Origin: Phycisphaerae bacterium
Lineage (GTDB): Bacteria > Chloroflexota > Anaerolineae > 4572-78 > J111
NCBI GenBank assembly: GCA_028285035.1
Contig: JANQQF010000126.1
Span: forward strand, 124,001 to 188,000
Length of the DNA: 64,000 bases
Direction: 5' to 3'
In this document: piece after piece, positions 49,633 through 58,928 of the stretch
How positions within the stretch are numbered: position 1 is the stretch's first letter
Layout of the letters: the number at the start of each line of letters is the position of its first letter
Position numbers and translations under genes: made by a program
The notes under the pieces: model-generated
What the model was told of the DNA's origin: nothing
Database searches by the model: none
Seen by the model: the letters and a program-made list of their open reading frames with translations, nothing else

Positions 49633-51633
49633 ATGAATGATGCTACCTTACTGGCAATGACCGATGCACAATTTCGCCAGGTAGTTAGTGAAACTTTAAA
49701 TCTATATCGAAATGGACAAGTTGTAGAACTAGCAACCTCACCGTTAGCCTGTAGTTCGTTAATGAATCATTACCTTTTAGAAAATGAACCTTGGACTAGC
49801 GATAACTTACACAAGGCACTTCAGTCCGTATTGGTGTGGGCTATAGAAAAATTACGCCCTAGTGGTCAGCCCGATTGGCTTGCGCCTCATTGGCGTAACT
49901 ATAACATTTTATTTCACTTCTATTTACAAGGTCGTACTTGGGTAGAGTTATCAGAGCAAATGTTTACCTCTGAGCAAAACATCTCTCGTTGGTGGCGCCC
50001 TCAAGCAATCGATGCTTTGGCTCAAATCTTAAAGGACGAATTGTTAAGTGATTCGGCCAATAATGCGCAAATAAAACAAGCCATGCTCGCTAATCGATAT
50101 AGTGATTATGCCACAGATGAGACACGGCAATTTATCCTCCATTTTTTATCAATATTTCGGCAGCCAATTTCGGGTCAACTGCTTTATCAACAGGCCCAAT
50201 ATCATGATATCGCTTCGATCCAGCCTAGCCTAAGGTCATTATTTAACGAAAATATTGTATTAGCTGACGCAGAAGGATTTACGTTCTGGCTACGCTCTGA
50301 TTTAGTGAATTACATTCGAAATTTTTTGTCGGCAACAGAACGTCTGACTTGGCATCAAATGGCTGGGCACCATTATCTCGAACAACAACATCATTTGGAG
50401 GCAGCCTATCATTTTTATCAAGCTGATAGCTATGAAGCATCAGCCTTGATCCTGGTTGACCACTATCGCAAAATTATTGACAATTTTGCGATTGAGGCAC
50501 TCCAAGACCTGCTGAGCAAATTTAGACAGTCTGATATTGATGACCCTAACTTATGGGCTCGATTAAAGATTGTAACGGGGCAGGTGGTTGAGTCTTTAGA
50601 GGACATCGAGGTCGCCTTAGATGAATATCGTCTTGCTTTGCAAGCCCCTGATATTCAAATTAAAGCCTTAGCCTATTATCGGCGGGCCAAGGCCTTTCGC
50701 TACAGAAATTCAGACGAAGCATTAGCCCATTACAATCACGGTATCATGCTCTTGGAGGAGTGGTATCCCGAGGATCGCTTGCTGGTTAAGTTATATGCGG
50801 ATCGGGCTTGGATATTTTTACAGGAACGTCAGGACCTGCAACGGGCTGAAGCTGATTTAACTCGGGCACAAACGCTACTACAACGAGATGACTGGGCCAA
50901 TAGAGCCGATCTTTACAATGCTCTTGGTGAGCTATTTTATCATCGCAATGAGTTGCAAAAGGCAGTTGAGCATCGTGTACAGGCCTGGGTTGCCGCAAAC
51001 GAGGTGCAAGATATTGATCGAATGGTCAGAACCTCAAATAATGTCGGTCAAGATTATGCAGCTCTAGAAGAGTATGATAAGGCGTTAGAATATCTTGAAT
51101 CAAGTGTTGATTTATCGATTAAGGCTGGAGATAAGCAAAATCAGGCACTTGGTTATAAAGCAATTGGCGCTTGTTTCTATTGGTTAAAGCAATATAACGA
51201 GGCAATTCAATTTTACAAGCTTGCCCAGGAAATATTTATTGAACTCAAAAATCGTACCTGGCTGGCATCTGTTGGTTACGATTTAGCAGAAGGCTATGCC
51301 AAGCTAAATGATATGCCAATGGCTAAACACTTTTTTGACCAAACTCTAAGTTTAGCACAAGAGATAGATCATGTAACAGTGCTTCAAGACTTAGATAATC
51401 TAGCCTATGATCATCCATTCTTAATTCCTGTAAGTGATAGGCTTAACGAGCGTCAACAACAAGTATTGGTATATGTTAAAGAACATGGTCAAATCACAAA
51501 TCGATTGTATCGAGATTTGACAGGTGTTTCACAAAAACAAGCGGCCCGTGATTTAAACGAGTTAGTTGAATTGGGGTTGATAAATATTGAAGGTAAGGGT
51601 AGAGGAACACGGTATATCTCGCGATCAACTTAA
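49633..51633 (+). CDS. tetratricopeptide regulator with C-terminal winged helix-turn-helix
   Basis: A 666-residue protein with no ATPase P-loop. The first 240 residues are an alpha-helical region that resembles the winged-helix/lever part of STAND-type regulators. They are followed by about eight TPR-like repeats (about 260-590, e.g. RMVRTSNNVGQDYAALEEYDKALEYLESS and LGYKAIGACFYWLKQYNEAIQFYK written as single repeats) and a C-terminal winged helix-turn-helix (about 605-666: LNERQQQVLVYVKEHGQITN, then SQKQAARDLNELVELG) like DeoR or the RecG/Fic-associated type. It probably binds DNA with the C-terminus and proteins with the TPRs. Targets are unknown. Confidence 0.75.
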   Translation: MNDATLLAMTDAQFRQVVSETLNLYRNGQVVELATSPLACSSLMNHYLLENEPWTSDNLHKALQSVLVWAIEKLRPSGQPDWLAPHWRNYNILFHFYLQGRTWVELSEQMFTSEQNISRWWRPQAIDALAQILKDELLSDSANNAQIKQAMLANRYSDYATDETRQFILHFLSIFRQPISGQLLYQQAQYHDIASIQPSLRSLFNENIVLADAEGFTFWLRSDLVNYIRNFLSATERLTWHQMAGHHYLEQQHHLEAAYHFYQADSYEASALILVDHYRKIIDNFAIEALQDLLSKFRQSDIDDPNLWARLKIVTGQVVESLEDIEVALDEYRLALQAPDIQIKALAYYRRAKAFRYRNSDEALAHYNHGIMLLEEWYPEDRLLVKLYADRAWIFLQERQDLQRAEADLTRAQTLLQRDDWANRADLYNALGELFYHRNELQKAVEHRVQAWVAANEVQDIDRMVRTSNNVGQDYAALEEYDKALEYLESSVDLSIKAGDKQNQALGYKAIGACFYWLKQYNEAIQFYKLAQEIFIELKNRTWLASVGYDLAEGYAKLNDMPMAKHFFDQTLSLAQEIDHVTVLQDLDNLAYDHPFLIPVSDRLNERQQQVLVYVKEHGQITNRLYRDLTGVSQKQAARDLNELVELGLINIEGKGRGTRYISRST

Positions 51634-51720
51634 TGTTCCTCTACTTTACACCAACCCATTAAATTCAACCTACTACTTAACTCAAGTTTTGTCTATCGTC
51701 TCGCTTGCTCCAAACTTGGG

Positions 51721-54700
51721 TTACTTAACAATCAATGGCAAATATATCGTAGAATTTATCGATATGGCATTTGGACTTTCAAAATGTTGCCTTACCTGAG
51801 GGATATATGCATCTGGATCGTTTTCTCCTTTAAACGTTTGTTGGTCCTCACTTTGAAATTGAACTCCATTTCTTGAAGCAGTTAAGGTGTAAAAAGTTCC
51901 TGAGAGACTTTCACTACGAACACCAATAATATATTGTCCGGGTAGTGGTGCGACGATATTTAATTGGTCATCTCCGATGACTGTTGCCTGCCAGGTGGGC
52001 GGCCCAAAGCTGATGGGGTCCCATACAAAAATATTAGCATTTTGACCGGGTGGAACCTTTACATCAAATTTGAGAGTATCGTTTGCGTCTGCCTTAATTA
52101 GAAAATAATCTTCTTGCTGATAATTCAATTGATGAGGGGGAATGTAGTTAAACTCAAGATTGACAGGCGCTAAGGTTACCCCGTCTGGACCACTTGCCAA
52201 CAACGAGATCAGTAGTGGGCCTGATTTTAACCCCTTAGGTATCGGAATATCAATCTGATCAGGCAGAGCAATATCGTTGAATTTATGAATTTCAGTAATT
52301 TGTGGAATTTGAGTATTAGGGATTGTCCCGGGCCTATAAGTGTAGACTTGGGCAGTGATGGTATCAACTGGTGAAGATATATCTAATTGATTGACCTCAA
52401 TTGCTACAGAATCCAAGGGAGTCCATTGAAAATCTGTAACAAAGCTTGCTTCAATAGTAGGCGGTGAACCTGAGGATGAAATAATGTTAAGGTGTTTTGT
52501 CACTTGGTTATTTGTTTCAATCGTTTCAATAATGCGATCATCTGCATCAACAATAGCTTCAACAAAAACTGCCGCTGTATTAGATGTTGGTGTCCAAACC
52601 TGTGTTGCCTCAATGTGATAGGTGCCAGGAATTAAATAGTTGCTGGCTACTGTATTTGAAAAGACAACTGTATTATTTTGATAAACATTAAATTGAACGG
52701 TTAGGTTTGGTAGGTTTTCAAGGGTACCAATAATAACTTCTGGCCGAATAGGTTGTCCCAATGGGATGTATTCGCTCTTTGGCTGGGTAATTCTTTCGGC
52801 CGAAATTTCACCTGGGGTCCGTGCTACAGGAAATTCGGGTAAACAGGCTCCTGTTTGTACCTCTTCACCCTCCCAAAGCTTTTGAAAAACATCACTCCAA
52901 GTGACACCGTTGGCCCCATCTTGAATAAAGGTATAGGGATAAGGATTGTTAGCTGAGGCTGTTTTGTCATACCAATGCCCCTGAAAACTGAGAGATACTT
53001 TTCCAGGGCTACCAGGTACTGGCTCACCTTGTAAGTCAGTGTAAAGGGCTAACCCACCATTGTCTGAGAAATTCCAATTAGGTTTTATTTCAACCTTTGG
53101 AAACCAAGGCTCGCCATTTTGGATGTATTTTGCAATGATGGCTTGGTTAAGCCTACTTGTTGTATTTATGGCTTCAGCGGCGATATTGCCATCACTCCAG
53201 GATTGATTTGCTAATTGTGTGGCAAAGTCCATCATATCCGATAAGCCGTCTGGAGCGGTCAATTCCCAATCTTGTGGCGGACATACATCAGTGTCATATT
53301 TAGCACTGGTAGCATACGCCGCTTTTATCTTGGTTCTTGTGCCGGATGGATTCCCTTGATATTCATCCAACAGATGGAATGAGACTTTATCCCAGGCAGA
53401 TTTTACCTGGGGTAATTGATCACTTTCAACCGCAACCAAGATGTGAGGGTGCTCTGTATTTGGTAGGGTGTTGTGATACGTTTCAATTAGGTTATCAGCG
53501 ATTGTTGTCGCAGAGTGACTAGGATCAATGGCGCTTAAAGCATTACCCAACATCACCGGTTCGAGATACGTATAATTGGGTGCGCCTGTGATGGCTATCG
53601 CATACGGATGTAACTCGTAAAATTCCTCAATCGAAGCTGAAAAGCAATGGACGGTATCGACTACGTCTAATTTATCTTCTCCATCATTTGTTCCAATACG
53701 CAAAGCTTCGGCTAAGTCATAGGCAGAAATTAAACTTTGAGATCCATTGTCTGTGAAATCTGGATGCCCTGCTCGATTGGGTAAGGGAATTGCATCCGTT
53801 GGTTTTGCCCTAAGTTGAGCGGTATTAAAGATGTTATTAATAGAGGTTTCTGGAACCAAAGGCATTCCGTGACTAATATAAGAAAAGATAGTTTTGTCTG
53901 CCGCATAGGTTGCTCTAGCCCATTTTATAAAACAGCCCAATTGCTGCCCATTGGCCATATCATACTCAAGGCCAGTGACCAAGTCACAGTTAGCATTCGG
54001 GTCTGGTACGCCAATAATCGGTGATACGGCCCCATTCTGTATCACCCGAATATGGGTATCACCATCCTCTGTCAAATCGCCTAATACCACGGCCGTTTTA
54101 TCGGGTTGATTAATCGTACCTTTAATAATCCCATTTAAGACAGGCCAATATTCTGGGGCCAGATTACTAGGACTGGTTGGGTCATTATCGAAGGCTAGGG
54201 CATAAATAGCTAGTAGGCTTTTGTCAGTTTCAGGGTCGGGATCGGGTGGGCTATTATCAACCTCGCCATCATCCAGGTAGAGCAGGTAGACAGCTCCACG
54301 TCCATCCCCCCCATCATCATCACCAACTGCGCCAACTGCTAAATCAAGGGTACCATCTTTGTTGAAGTCACCAATGCCTACTGGACGTCGACCAAAGTAG
54401 TCACTATCTTCAAGCACTCCAGTGAAATTGCCCTGAGTGTTACTAATTTTTTGATGGGCTTTGACCGTACCATCTGTATTAAGAAATAATATCCAAACTG
54501 CGCCGATCCTGTAGGTGCCCCCATCAGTGTCATTTACTGAAGATACTACTAAATCTAAAACGCCATCCCGATCAATATCACCAGGTCCAGCTAAAGCAAT
54601 TCCAAATTCATAATGGTTGCTCAATGTACCTGAGAAGTTACCTTGCGTATCACTAATTTTTTGATGGGCTTTGACCGTACCATCTGTATTAAGAAACAAT

Positions 54701-55629
54701 ATCCAAACTGCCCCTCGCTCAAATCCCCCATCATCGTCTCGATAAGCCCCAACTGCCAAGTCAACAATGTTGTCATTATTCAAATCGCCAATAGTGGCCA
54801 ACGAAATACCAAATCGATCAAGTCGATCAATTTGTACATCCTCTGCGAGTCCTCCTAAGCCTTGAGTAATTTTTTGATAGGCTTTGACGGTGCCATCGGT
54901 GTTAAGAAACAAGATAAAGACGGCCCCTGTATCATTAATAGTTGCCCCGTTAGGAAAAGCAGCGCCAACAGCTATATCGAGGACTGTATCCCCATCCAAA
55001 TCGCCAAGGGGCGTAATACTTACCCCAAACGTATTACCATTTCTAAATGGGGCGGTAAATCCGCCTTGTGTACTACTGATTTTTTGATGAGCTTTAACAG
55101 AACCATCAGCATTCAAGAACAATATCCGGATTGCGCCTCGATTTTCTCCCCCATCATCATCTGTGTAATGGCCGACAGCCAGATCAATCACCCCGTCTTT
55201 GTTCAAGTCCCCAATACTTGCCACCAAGGTAATAATATCCGTTGGTTCAAGGAAGGGCAGATTGCTAATTTTTTTTGTGGATTTGATGGTTCCATCGTCA
55301 TTCATAAATAGGAGCCAAATTGCCCCTTGATTATCACCTCCATCATCATCCCGCTGGGCTAGAACAGCTAAATCGATAACCCCATTGTTGTCAAAGTCAC
55401 CGATAGTAGTGACAGCGTCACCTAAACCATCGAGATCATCCAGAGGCAAGATCTCGTCATCGTGAGTGATTTTTGTAAAATCCTTCACACTGCCGACTGG
55501 ACCTTGGGCTTGAACGGGTAGGGTAACCAAAAGCCATAGGAGCCCTATCGAAACAGCAATCAAGGGTATTCTGAATAAAGACAAAGGGTTATGATTTTGA
55601 AGCTGAAAATGAGGTAGATATTTATTCAC
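51721..55629 (-). CDS. giant secreted FG-GAP repeat protein with a probable clan-CD cysteine peptidase domain
   Basis: A 1302-residue exported protein with a signal peptide (about 1-42, ending VQAQG). Six FG-GAP (integrin alpha-type) repeats span about 50-450, each with a calcium loop like IGDLNNDNIVDLAVGA and a strand like GAVWILFLNTDGTVKAH. The region 465-700 looks like a clostripain/gingipain-type caspase fold: His587 in YISHGMPL and Cys662 in DTVHCFSASIEEFYEL occupy the places of the catalytic pair. A CARDB-like domain follows (about 930-1050; PNLTVQFNVYQNNTVVFSN and RIIETIETNNQ), then beta-rich modules to the C-terminus. It may be an adhesive surface protease (inference). There is no anchoring motif that I recognise. 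Confidence 0.75.
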   Translation of the reverse strand: MNKYLPHFQLQNHNPLSLFRIPLIAVSIGLLWLLVTLPVQAQGPVGSVKDFTKITHDDEILPLDDLDGLGDAVTTIGDFDNNGVIDLAVLAQRDDDGGDNQGAIWLLFMNDDGTIKSTKKISNLPFLEPTDIITLVASIGDLNKDGVIDLAVGHYTDDDGGENRGAIRILFLNADGSVKAHQKISSTQGGFTAPFRNGNTFGVSITPLGDLDGDTVLDIAVGAAFPNGATINDTGAVFILFLNTDGTVKAYQKITQGLGGLAEDVQIDRLDRFGISLATIGDLNNDNIVDLAVGAYRDDDGGFERGAVWILFLNTDGTVKAHQKISDTQGNFSGTLSNHYEFGIALAGPGDIDRDGVLDLVVSSVNDTDGGTYRIGAVWILFLNTDGTVKAHQKISNTQGNFTGVLEDSDYFGRRPVGIGDFNKDGTLDLAVGAVGDDDGGDGRGAVYLLYLDDGEVDNSPPDPDPETDKSLLAIYALAFDNDPTSPSNLAPEYWPVLNGIIKGTINQPDKTAVVLGDLTEDGDTHIRVIQNGAVSPIIGVPDPNANCDLVTGLEYDMANGQQLGCFIKWARATYAADKTIFSYISHGMPLVPETSINNIFNTAQLRAKPTDAIPLPNRAGHPDFTDNGSQSLISAYDLAEALRIGTNDGEDKLDVVDTVHCFSASIEEFYELHPYAIAITGAPNYTYLEPVMLGNALSAIDPSHSATTIADNLIETYHNTLPNTEHPHILVAVESDQLPQVKSAWDKVSFHLLDEYQGNPSGTRTKIKAAYATSAKYDTDVCPPQDWELTAPDGLSDMMDFATQLANQSWSDGNIAAEAINTTSRLNQAIIAKYIQNGEPWFPKVEIKPNWNFSDNGGLALYTDLQGEPVPGSPGKVSLSFQGHWYDKTASANNPYPYTFIQDGANGVTWSDVFQKLWEGEEVQTGACLPEFPVARTPGEISAERITQPKSEYIPLGQPIRPEVIIGTLENLPNLTVQFNVYQNNTVVFSNTVASNYLIPGTYHIEATQVWTPTSNTAAVFVEAIVDADDRIIETIETNNQVTKHLNIISSSGSPPTIEASFVTDFQWTPLDSVAIEVNQLDISSPVDTITAQVYTYRPGTIPNTQIPQITEIHKFNDIALPDQIDIPIPKGLKSGPLLISLLASGPDGVTLAPVNLEFNYIPPHQLNYQQEDYFLIKADANDTLKFDVKVPPGQNANIFVWDPISFGPPTWQATVIGDDQLNIVAPLPGQYIIGVRSESLSGTFYTLTASRNGVQFQSEDQQTFKGENDPDAYIPQVRQHFESPNAISINSTIYLPLIVK
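54442..54711. repeat. near-identical 60-bp direct repeats inside the FG-GAP gene
   Basis: 54442-54501 and 54652-54711 differ at one base and are 210 bp (70 codons) apart, in frame. They encode the same repeat segment (QKIS/TDGTVKAH strand), so unequal exchange could add or remove one FG-GAP repeat. Confidence 0.75.
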
Positions 55630-55844
55630 GAGGTCCTCCCAAGGAATTAAGAATGTATTAGAGATTAGTTACTTGCTCAAGCTGTTTAATCGAAGAGCTT
55701 ACTTATAAATAAGCCAAGCCATCTGATGATATTTTGAACTTTTCTAACACATTTACCTTATCACAAGCAATAAAGTTTGTGAATGGAAAAAATCCGAGAG
55801 ATTTGCCCTGATTTCGTCTGAGAATCGCATCTATTTAGCGGTTT

Positions 55845-55884
55845 CATGACACGATTTAGCCCTTTTTGGGCTAATCGTGTCATG
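55845..55884 (+). terminator. long hairpin followed by a T-rich run in a divergent intergenic region
   Basis: CATGACACGATT (55845-55856) pairs with AATCGTGTCATG (55873-55884), and AGCCC with GGGCT, leaving one bulged T and a T5 loop. The 3' side is followed by TTTTTG and then more T. It lies between the 5' ends of the FG-GAP gene (-) and sbcD (+), so if it ends a plus-strand transcript that transcript is a short, unannotated RNA from about 55650. Confidence 0.6.
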
Positions 55885-56084
55885 TTTTTGCTTTTTTTCG
55901 TGTCAAACTTAAAAAATTTGAGTTTTGCTTATGTTTCTATCTTTACATCGAAATAGAAATAGTTGGGTAAATATTCTTGATCAACTTATCATGGTTAAGT
56001 TTGAATCCAGTTTGAAAGATGGCGAGTTTACTATCATCAACGTATAATTCAAAAATATTTTGATACTGTTACGAGAGAGAGTTT

Positions 56085-57323
56085 ATGAGCCAACCGATTA
56101 ATGTTTTACATTTGGCCGATATTCATGTCGGGATGGAAAATTACGGGCGTCTGGATTCCAAATCGGGCTTGAATAGCCGGGTGGTTGATTTTTTACGGCG
56201 AATGAGCCAGGCCATTGATATAGCCTTGGATCGTGAGGTCGACGTTTGTATTTTTGCTGGGGATGCCTACAAAAACCAACGGCCCAATCCGACCATTCAG
56301 CGAGAGTTTGCCCGGCGGATTAAACGATTGGCCAGTGAAGGGGTGCCCGTTGTTCTTCTGGTGGGTAACCACGATATGGCCTCAGCCGATCGTGCCGCCA
56401 GTAGCCTTGACATCTTCGGGGTGCTGGACGTGCCTGGGGTGGTTGTAGCTGGTCGGGAGGAAGTACATCAGATCACCTGCCGACGTGGACAGCCCCTCCA
56501 AGTCGCCACCGTACCTTATCCTCAGCGTAGCCGGCTGCTGGCTCGTGAACAGTATCAAAATATGACTTTGGATGAACTTGACTTGGAGATCAGCCGGATT
56601 CTGGGGGCGAATCTCGAAGATTTGGCCGCAGAGGTGAGCGAGCAGCCAGATGTCCCGGCGATTCTGACCGCCCATTTTTCGGTGAGTGAAGCCAAGCAGG
56701 GTAGCGAGCAAAGCGTGATGATTGGACGTGATGTGGTGGTCTTGAAGAGTGTGTTGGCGAATCCTGTTTGGGATTATGTGGCGTTGGGGCACATTCATAA
56801 ACACCAAGAGCTGAACAATGGGCATCATCCCCCAATTCTCTACCCTGGTAGTCTGGAACGCATTGATTTTGGTGAGGAACGGGAACGCAAAGGAACAGTG
56901 ATGGCTCAAGTTGAGCGAGGCAACACCACCTGGGAATTTATTCCAGTCAATGCCCGTCGGTTTGTGACCATTCGCATTGACGTCACCACCTCCGATGACC
57001 CCATGACCACAATTTTGGATGAATTGCTGGAACACTCTCTGCAAGAAGCGATTGTGCGGGTCATCATCAAAGCCACCGAGACCCAGGAACTGTTGATTGA
57101 TGACAAAACAATTCGGCAGGCCCTCCGGGAAGCGAGCTATGTGGCTAGTATTGTTCAGGATATTGATCGGGTAAAGACCCGTCGTTTGGCCAATGTTTCA
57201 ACTGAGGAGTTAACCCCGCAGGAGGCTCTGGAGTTGTACCTTGAGGCGAAGGATACTTCTCCAGAGCGCAAAGAAACCTTGTTGCGTTACGCAGACGCCT
57301 TGTTTCGACAAGAAACAAGCTAG
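56085..57323 (+). CDS. sbcD: DNA repair exonuclease subunit D (SbcD/Mre11-like)
   Basis: A 412-residue calcineurin-type phosphoesterase. The metal ligands sit in HLADIHVGM, CIFAGDAYKN, LVGNHDMAS, LTAHFSVS and LGHIHKHQEL, the classic Mre11/SbcD set. With SbcC it degrades DNA ends and hairpins. No sbcC lies on either side (the next gene is dcd on the opposite strand), so the partner must be elsewhere or absent. The ATG at 56085 is preceded by GAGAG about 6 nt upstream. Confidence 0.87.
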   Translation: MSQPINVLHLADIHVGMENYGRLDSKSGLNSRVVDFLRRMSQAIDIALDREVDVCIFAGDAYKNQRPNPTIQREFARRIKRLASEGVPVVLLVGNHDMASADRAASSLDIFGVLDVPGVVVAGREEVHQITCRRGQPLQVATVPYPQRSRLLAREQYQNMTLDELDLEISRILGANLEDLAAEVSEQPDVPAILTAHFSVSEAKQGSEQSVMIGRDVVVLKSVLANPVWDYVALGHIHKHQELNNGHHPPILYPGSLERIDFGEERERKGTVMAQVERGNTTWEFIPVNARRFVTIRIDVTTSDDPMTTILDELLEHSLQEAIVRVIIKATETQELLIDDKTIRQALREASYVASIVQDIDRVKTRRLANVSTEELTPQEALELYLEAKDTSPERKETLLRYADALFRQETS

Positions 57324-57328
57324 ACTTA

Positions 57329-57886
57329 CTATTCAACCTTGGGGAGGGTGATGCCTACTTGGCTTTGATATTTACCTTTTTTGTCCGCATATGAGGTTGT
57401 GCATTCCTCATTAGCTTGAAAGAATAAAACTTGGGCGATGCCTTCATTGGCATAAATGCGAGCAGGTAGAGGAGTTGTGTTTGAAATCTCAATGGTGACA
57501 TAGCCTTCCCACTCTGGCTCAAAGGGCGTCACGTTGACAATGATGCCACAGCGAGCGTAGGTGCTCTTCCCTAAACAGATCGTCAGAATGTCCCGTGGTA
57601 TTCTAAAATATTCGATGGTGCGAGCGAGGGCAAAGGAATTGGGGGGGATGGTACAAACATCGCCTTTGAACTCTACAAATGAGCGGTTGTCAAAGTTTTT
57701 TGGATCAACAACCGTATTGTTGACATTGGTGAAAATCTTAAATTCATCCGAAACACGAATATCATACCCATAGGATGATACGCCGTATGAAATCACCCCT
57801 TCTCGTATTTGGTTCGATTCATACGGCTCAATCATACCGTGCTCACGAGCCATTTTTTCGATCCAATGATCTGGCTTAATACTCAT
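57329..57886 (-). CDS. dcd: dCTP deaminase
   Basis: A 185-residue trimeric dUTPase-fold enzyme that converts dCTP to dUTP for thymidylate synthesis. It shows [12 protein letters not shown], the nucleotide-binding [31 protein letters not shown] region read in two parts, and the C-terminal [13 protein letters not shown]. The catalytic Glu lies in [11 protein letters not shown]. It converges with sbcD, 5 bp apart. The N-terminus is the usual one. Confidence 0.95.
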   Translation of the reverse strand: MSIKPDHWIEKMAREHGMIEPYESNQIREGVISYGVSSYGYDIRVSDEFKIFTNVNNTVVDPKNFDNRSFVEFKGDVCTIPPNSFALARTIEYFRIPRDILTICLGKSTYARCGIIVNVTPFEPEWEGYVTIEISNTTPLPARIYANEGIAQVLFFQANEECTTSYADKKGKYQSQVGITLPKVE

Positions 57887-57949
57887 TACTTTCTCCTAAA
57901 AATCTATCATCATTACAAAATTGTAATTAATGTCTTTGTTGCGAATCAC

Positions 57950-58756
57950 TTAATCTTCACGAACCCATTTAATGTCCATCACCTGAAGGGCATCATCGCC
58001 CTCACAATCTTCGGTCGTTTTCCACTCATGCTCGTCAGATTTAACCTCTGGCCCAACGATTTTGGCAATGAACCCTTCACCTGCTGCATCCAGCCCTTCT
58101 CCGAGAAGAATAGTGTATTTCCCATCTGCATTGGTGGCCCCAGTAAATGTCCCATTAAATTCGTCATCGTCATCATCTTCACCTCGCACCTCAACTTGAA
58201 CACCTGGAATAGGTTGATCGTCTTTGTCGTTAATGACAGACCCGATGGCCGCGACATTCGCACAGTTTCGGTCACCTTCAGTATTTTGAGCCTCATAGTC
58301 ACCTGGTGGTGAAACGGGTTGTGGCGTGGGCGTTGGTAGTGGTGAGTTTGCCACAGGCGTGTTGGTTGGTGGAGCGGGCGTGGCTGTGGGGACGGGTGTT
58401 GCGGTTGGTGGCACAGCCGTTGGTGGCACAGGGGTGTTCGTCGGAGGAACTGGGGTGTCCGTTGGTAGTGGTGTGCCAGTCGGTACGGGTGTATCCGTCG
58501 ATACAGGGGTATCGGTGATAGCGGCAACCTCAGTGGCCCCATCACTACCAACCAAAGGAGCTGCAGTAACGACCGCCTCCGTTGGGGTCGGTTGAATAGG
58601 CGTAGCCGTCGGCGGTAATGCTGTCGCAGTGAAAGTTGGAATGGGTGTTCGGGTTGGTTGTGGGGCCGCAATACGTGATGTTTGGCTGTTTGTAACACAG
58701 GCTAACCCGACCAGAATTACCGACAAAAATCCAATAAAATGCTGCTTTTTTCTCAT
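57950..58756 (-). CDS. Pro/Thr-rich lipoprotein with a carboxypeptidase-regulatory-like domain
   Basis: A 268-residue protein with a lipobox ending at Cys20 (ILVGLAC), a long disordered linker of PTATP/TNTPVPP repeats (about 30-150), and a C-terminal beta-sandwich like a Cna_B/carboxypeptidase regulatory domain (from about 160: AAIGSVINDKDDQPIPGVQVEVRGED, with TNADGKYTILLGEG, each read as a segment). The linker would hold the domain away from the membrane. Its DNA is strongly biased, so the opposite strand also shows long open frames that are not genes. Role unknown. Confidence 0.8.
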   Translation of the reverse strand: MRKKQHFIGFLSVILVGLACVTNSQTSRIAAPQPTRTPIPTFTATALPPTATPIQPTPTEAVVTAAPLVGSDGATEVAAITDTPVSTDTPVPTGTPLPTDTPVPPTNTPVPPTAVPPTATPVPTATPAPPTNTPVANSPLPTPTPQPVSPPGDYEAQNTEGDRNCANVAAIGSVINDKDDQPIPGVQVEVRGEDDDDDEFNGTFTGATNADGKYTILLGEGLDAAGEGFIAKIVGPEVKSDEHEWKTTEDCEGDDALQVMDIKWVRED

Positions 58757-58928
58757 ATGTTCAATGTATCATGGAAATCATTGACGAGCAAAGCCTAAAA
58801 AACTGATAAGGCTCTGGTCAGCCACTAAGGAGCCTGTTATAATGGAATCGTTTGTTAATATGATGATAAAGAAACTCTTATGAGTTGACGCGGAAGATTT
58901 CAAAAACGACAACTATTTTAAGGAAAAC

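Noticed and set aside
54442..54711. CRISPR-like array from repeats near 54.4-55.1 kb
   Set aside because: The repeats are coding, in frame at 70-codon spacing and belong to FG-GAP modules.
58326..58595. Open frame opposite the Pro/Thr-rich lipoprotein
   Set aside because: It is Gly/Val-repeat antisense of the PTATP-type linker, produced by base bias.
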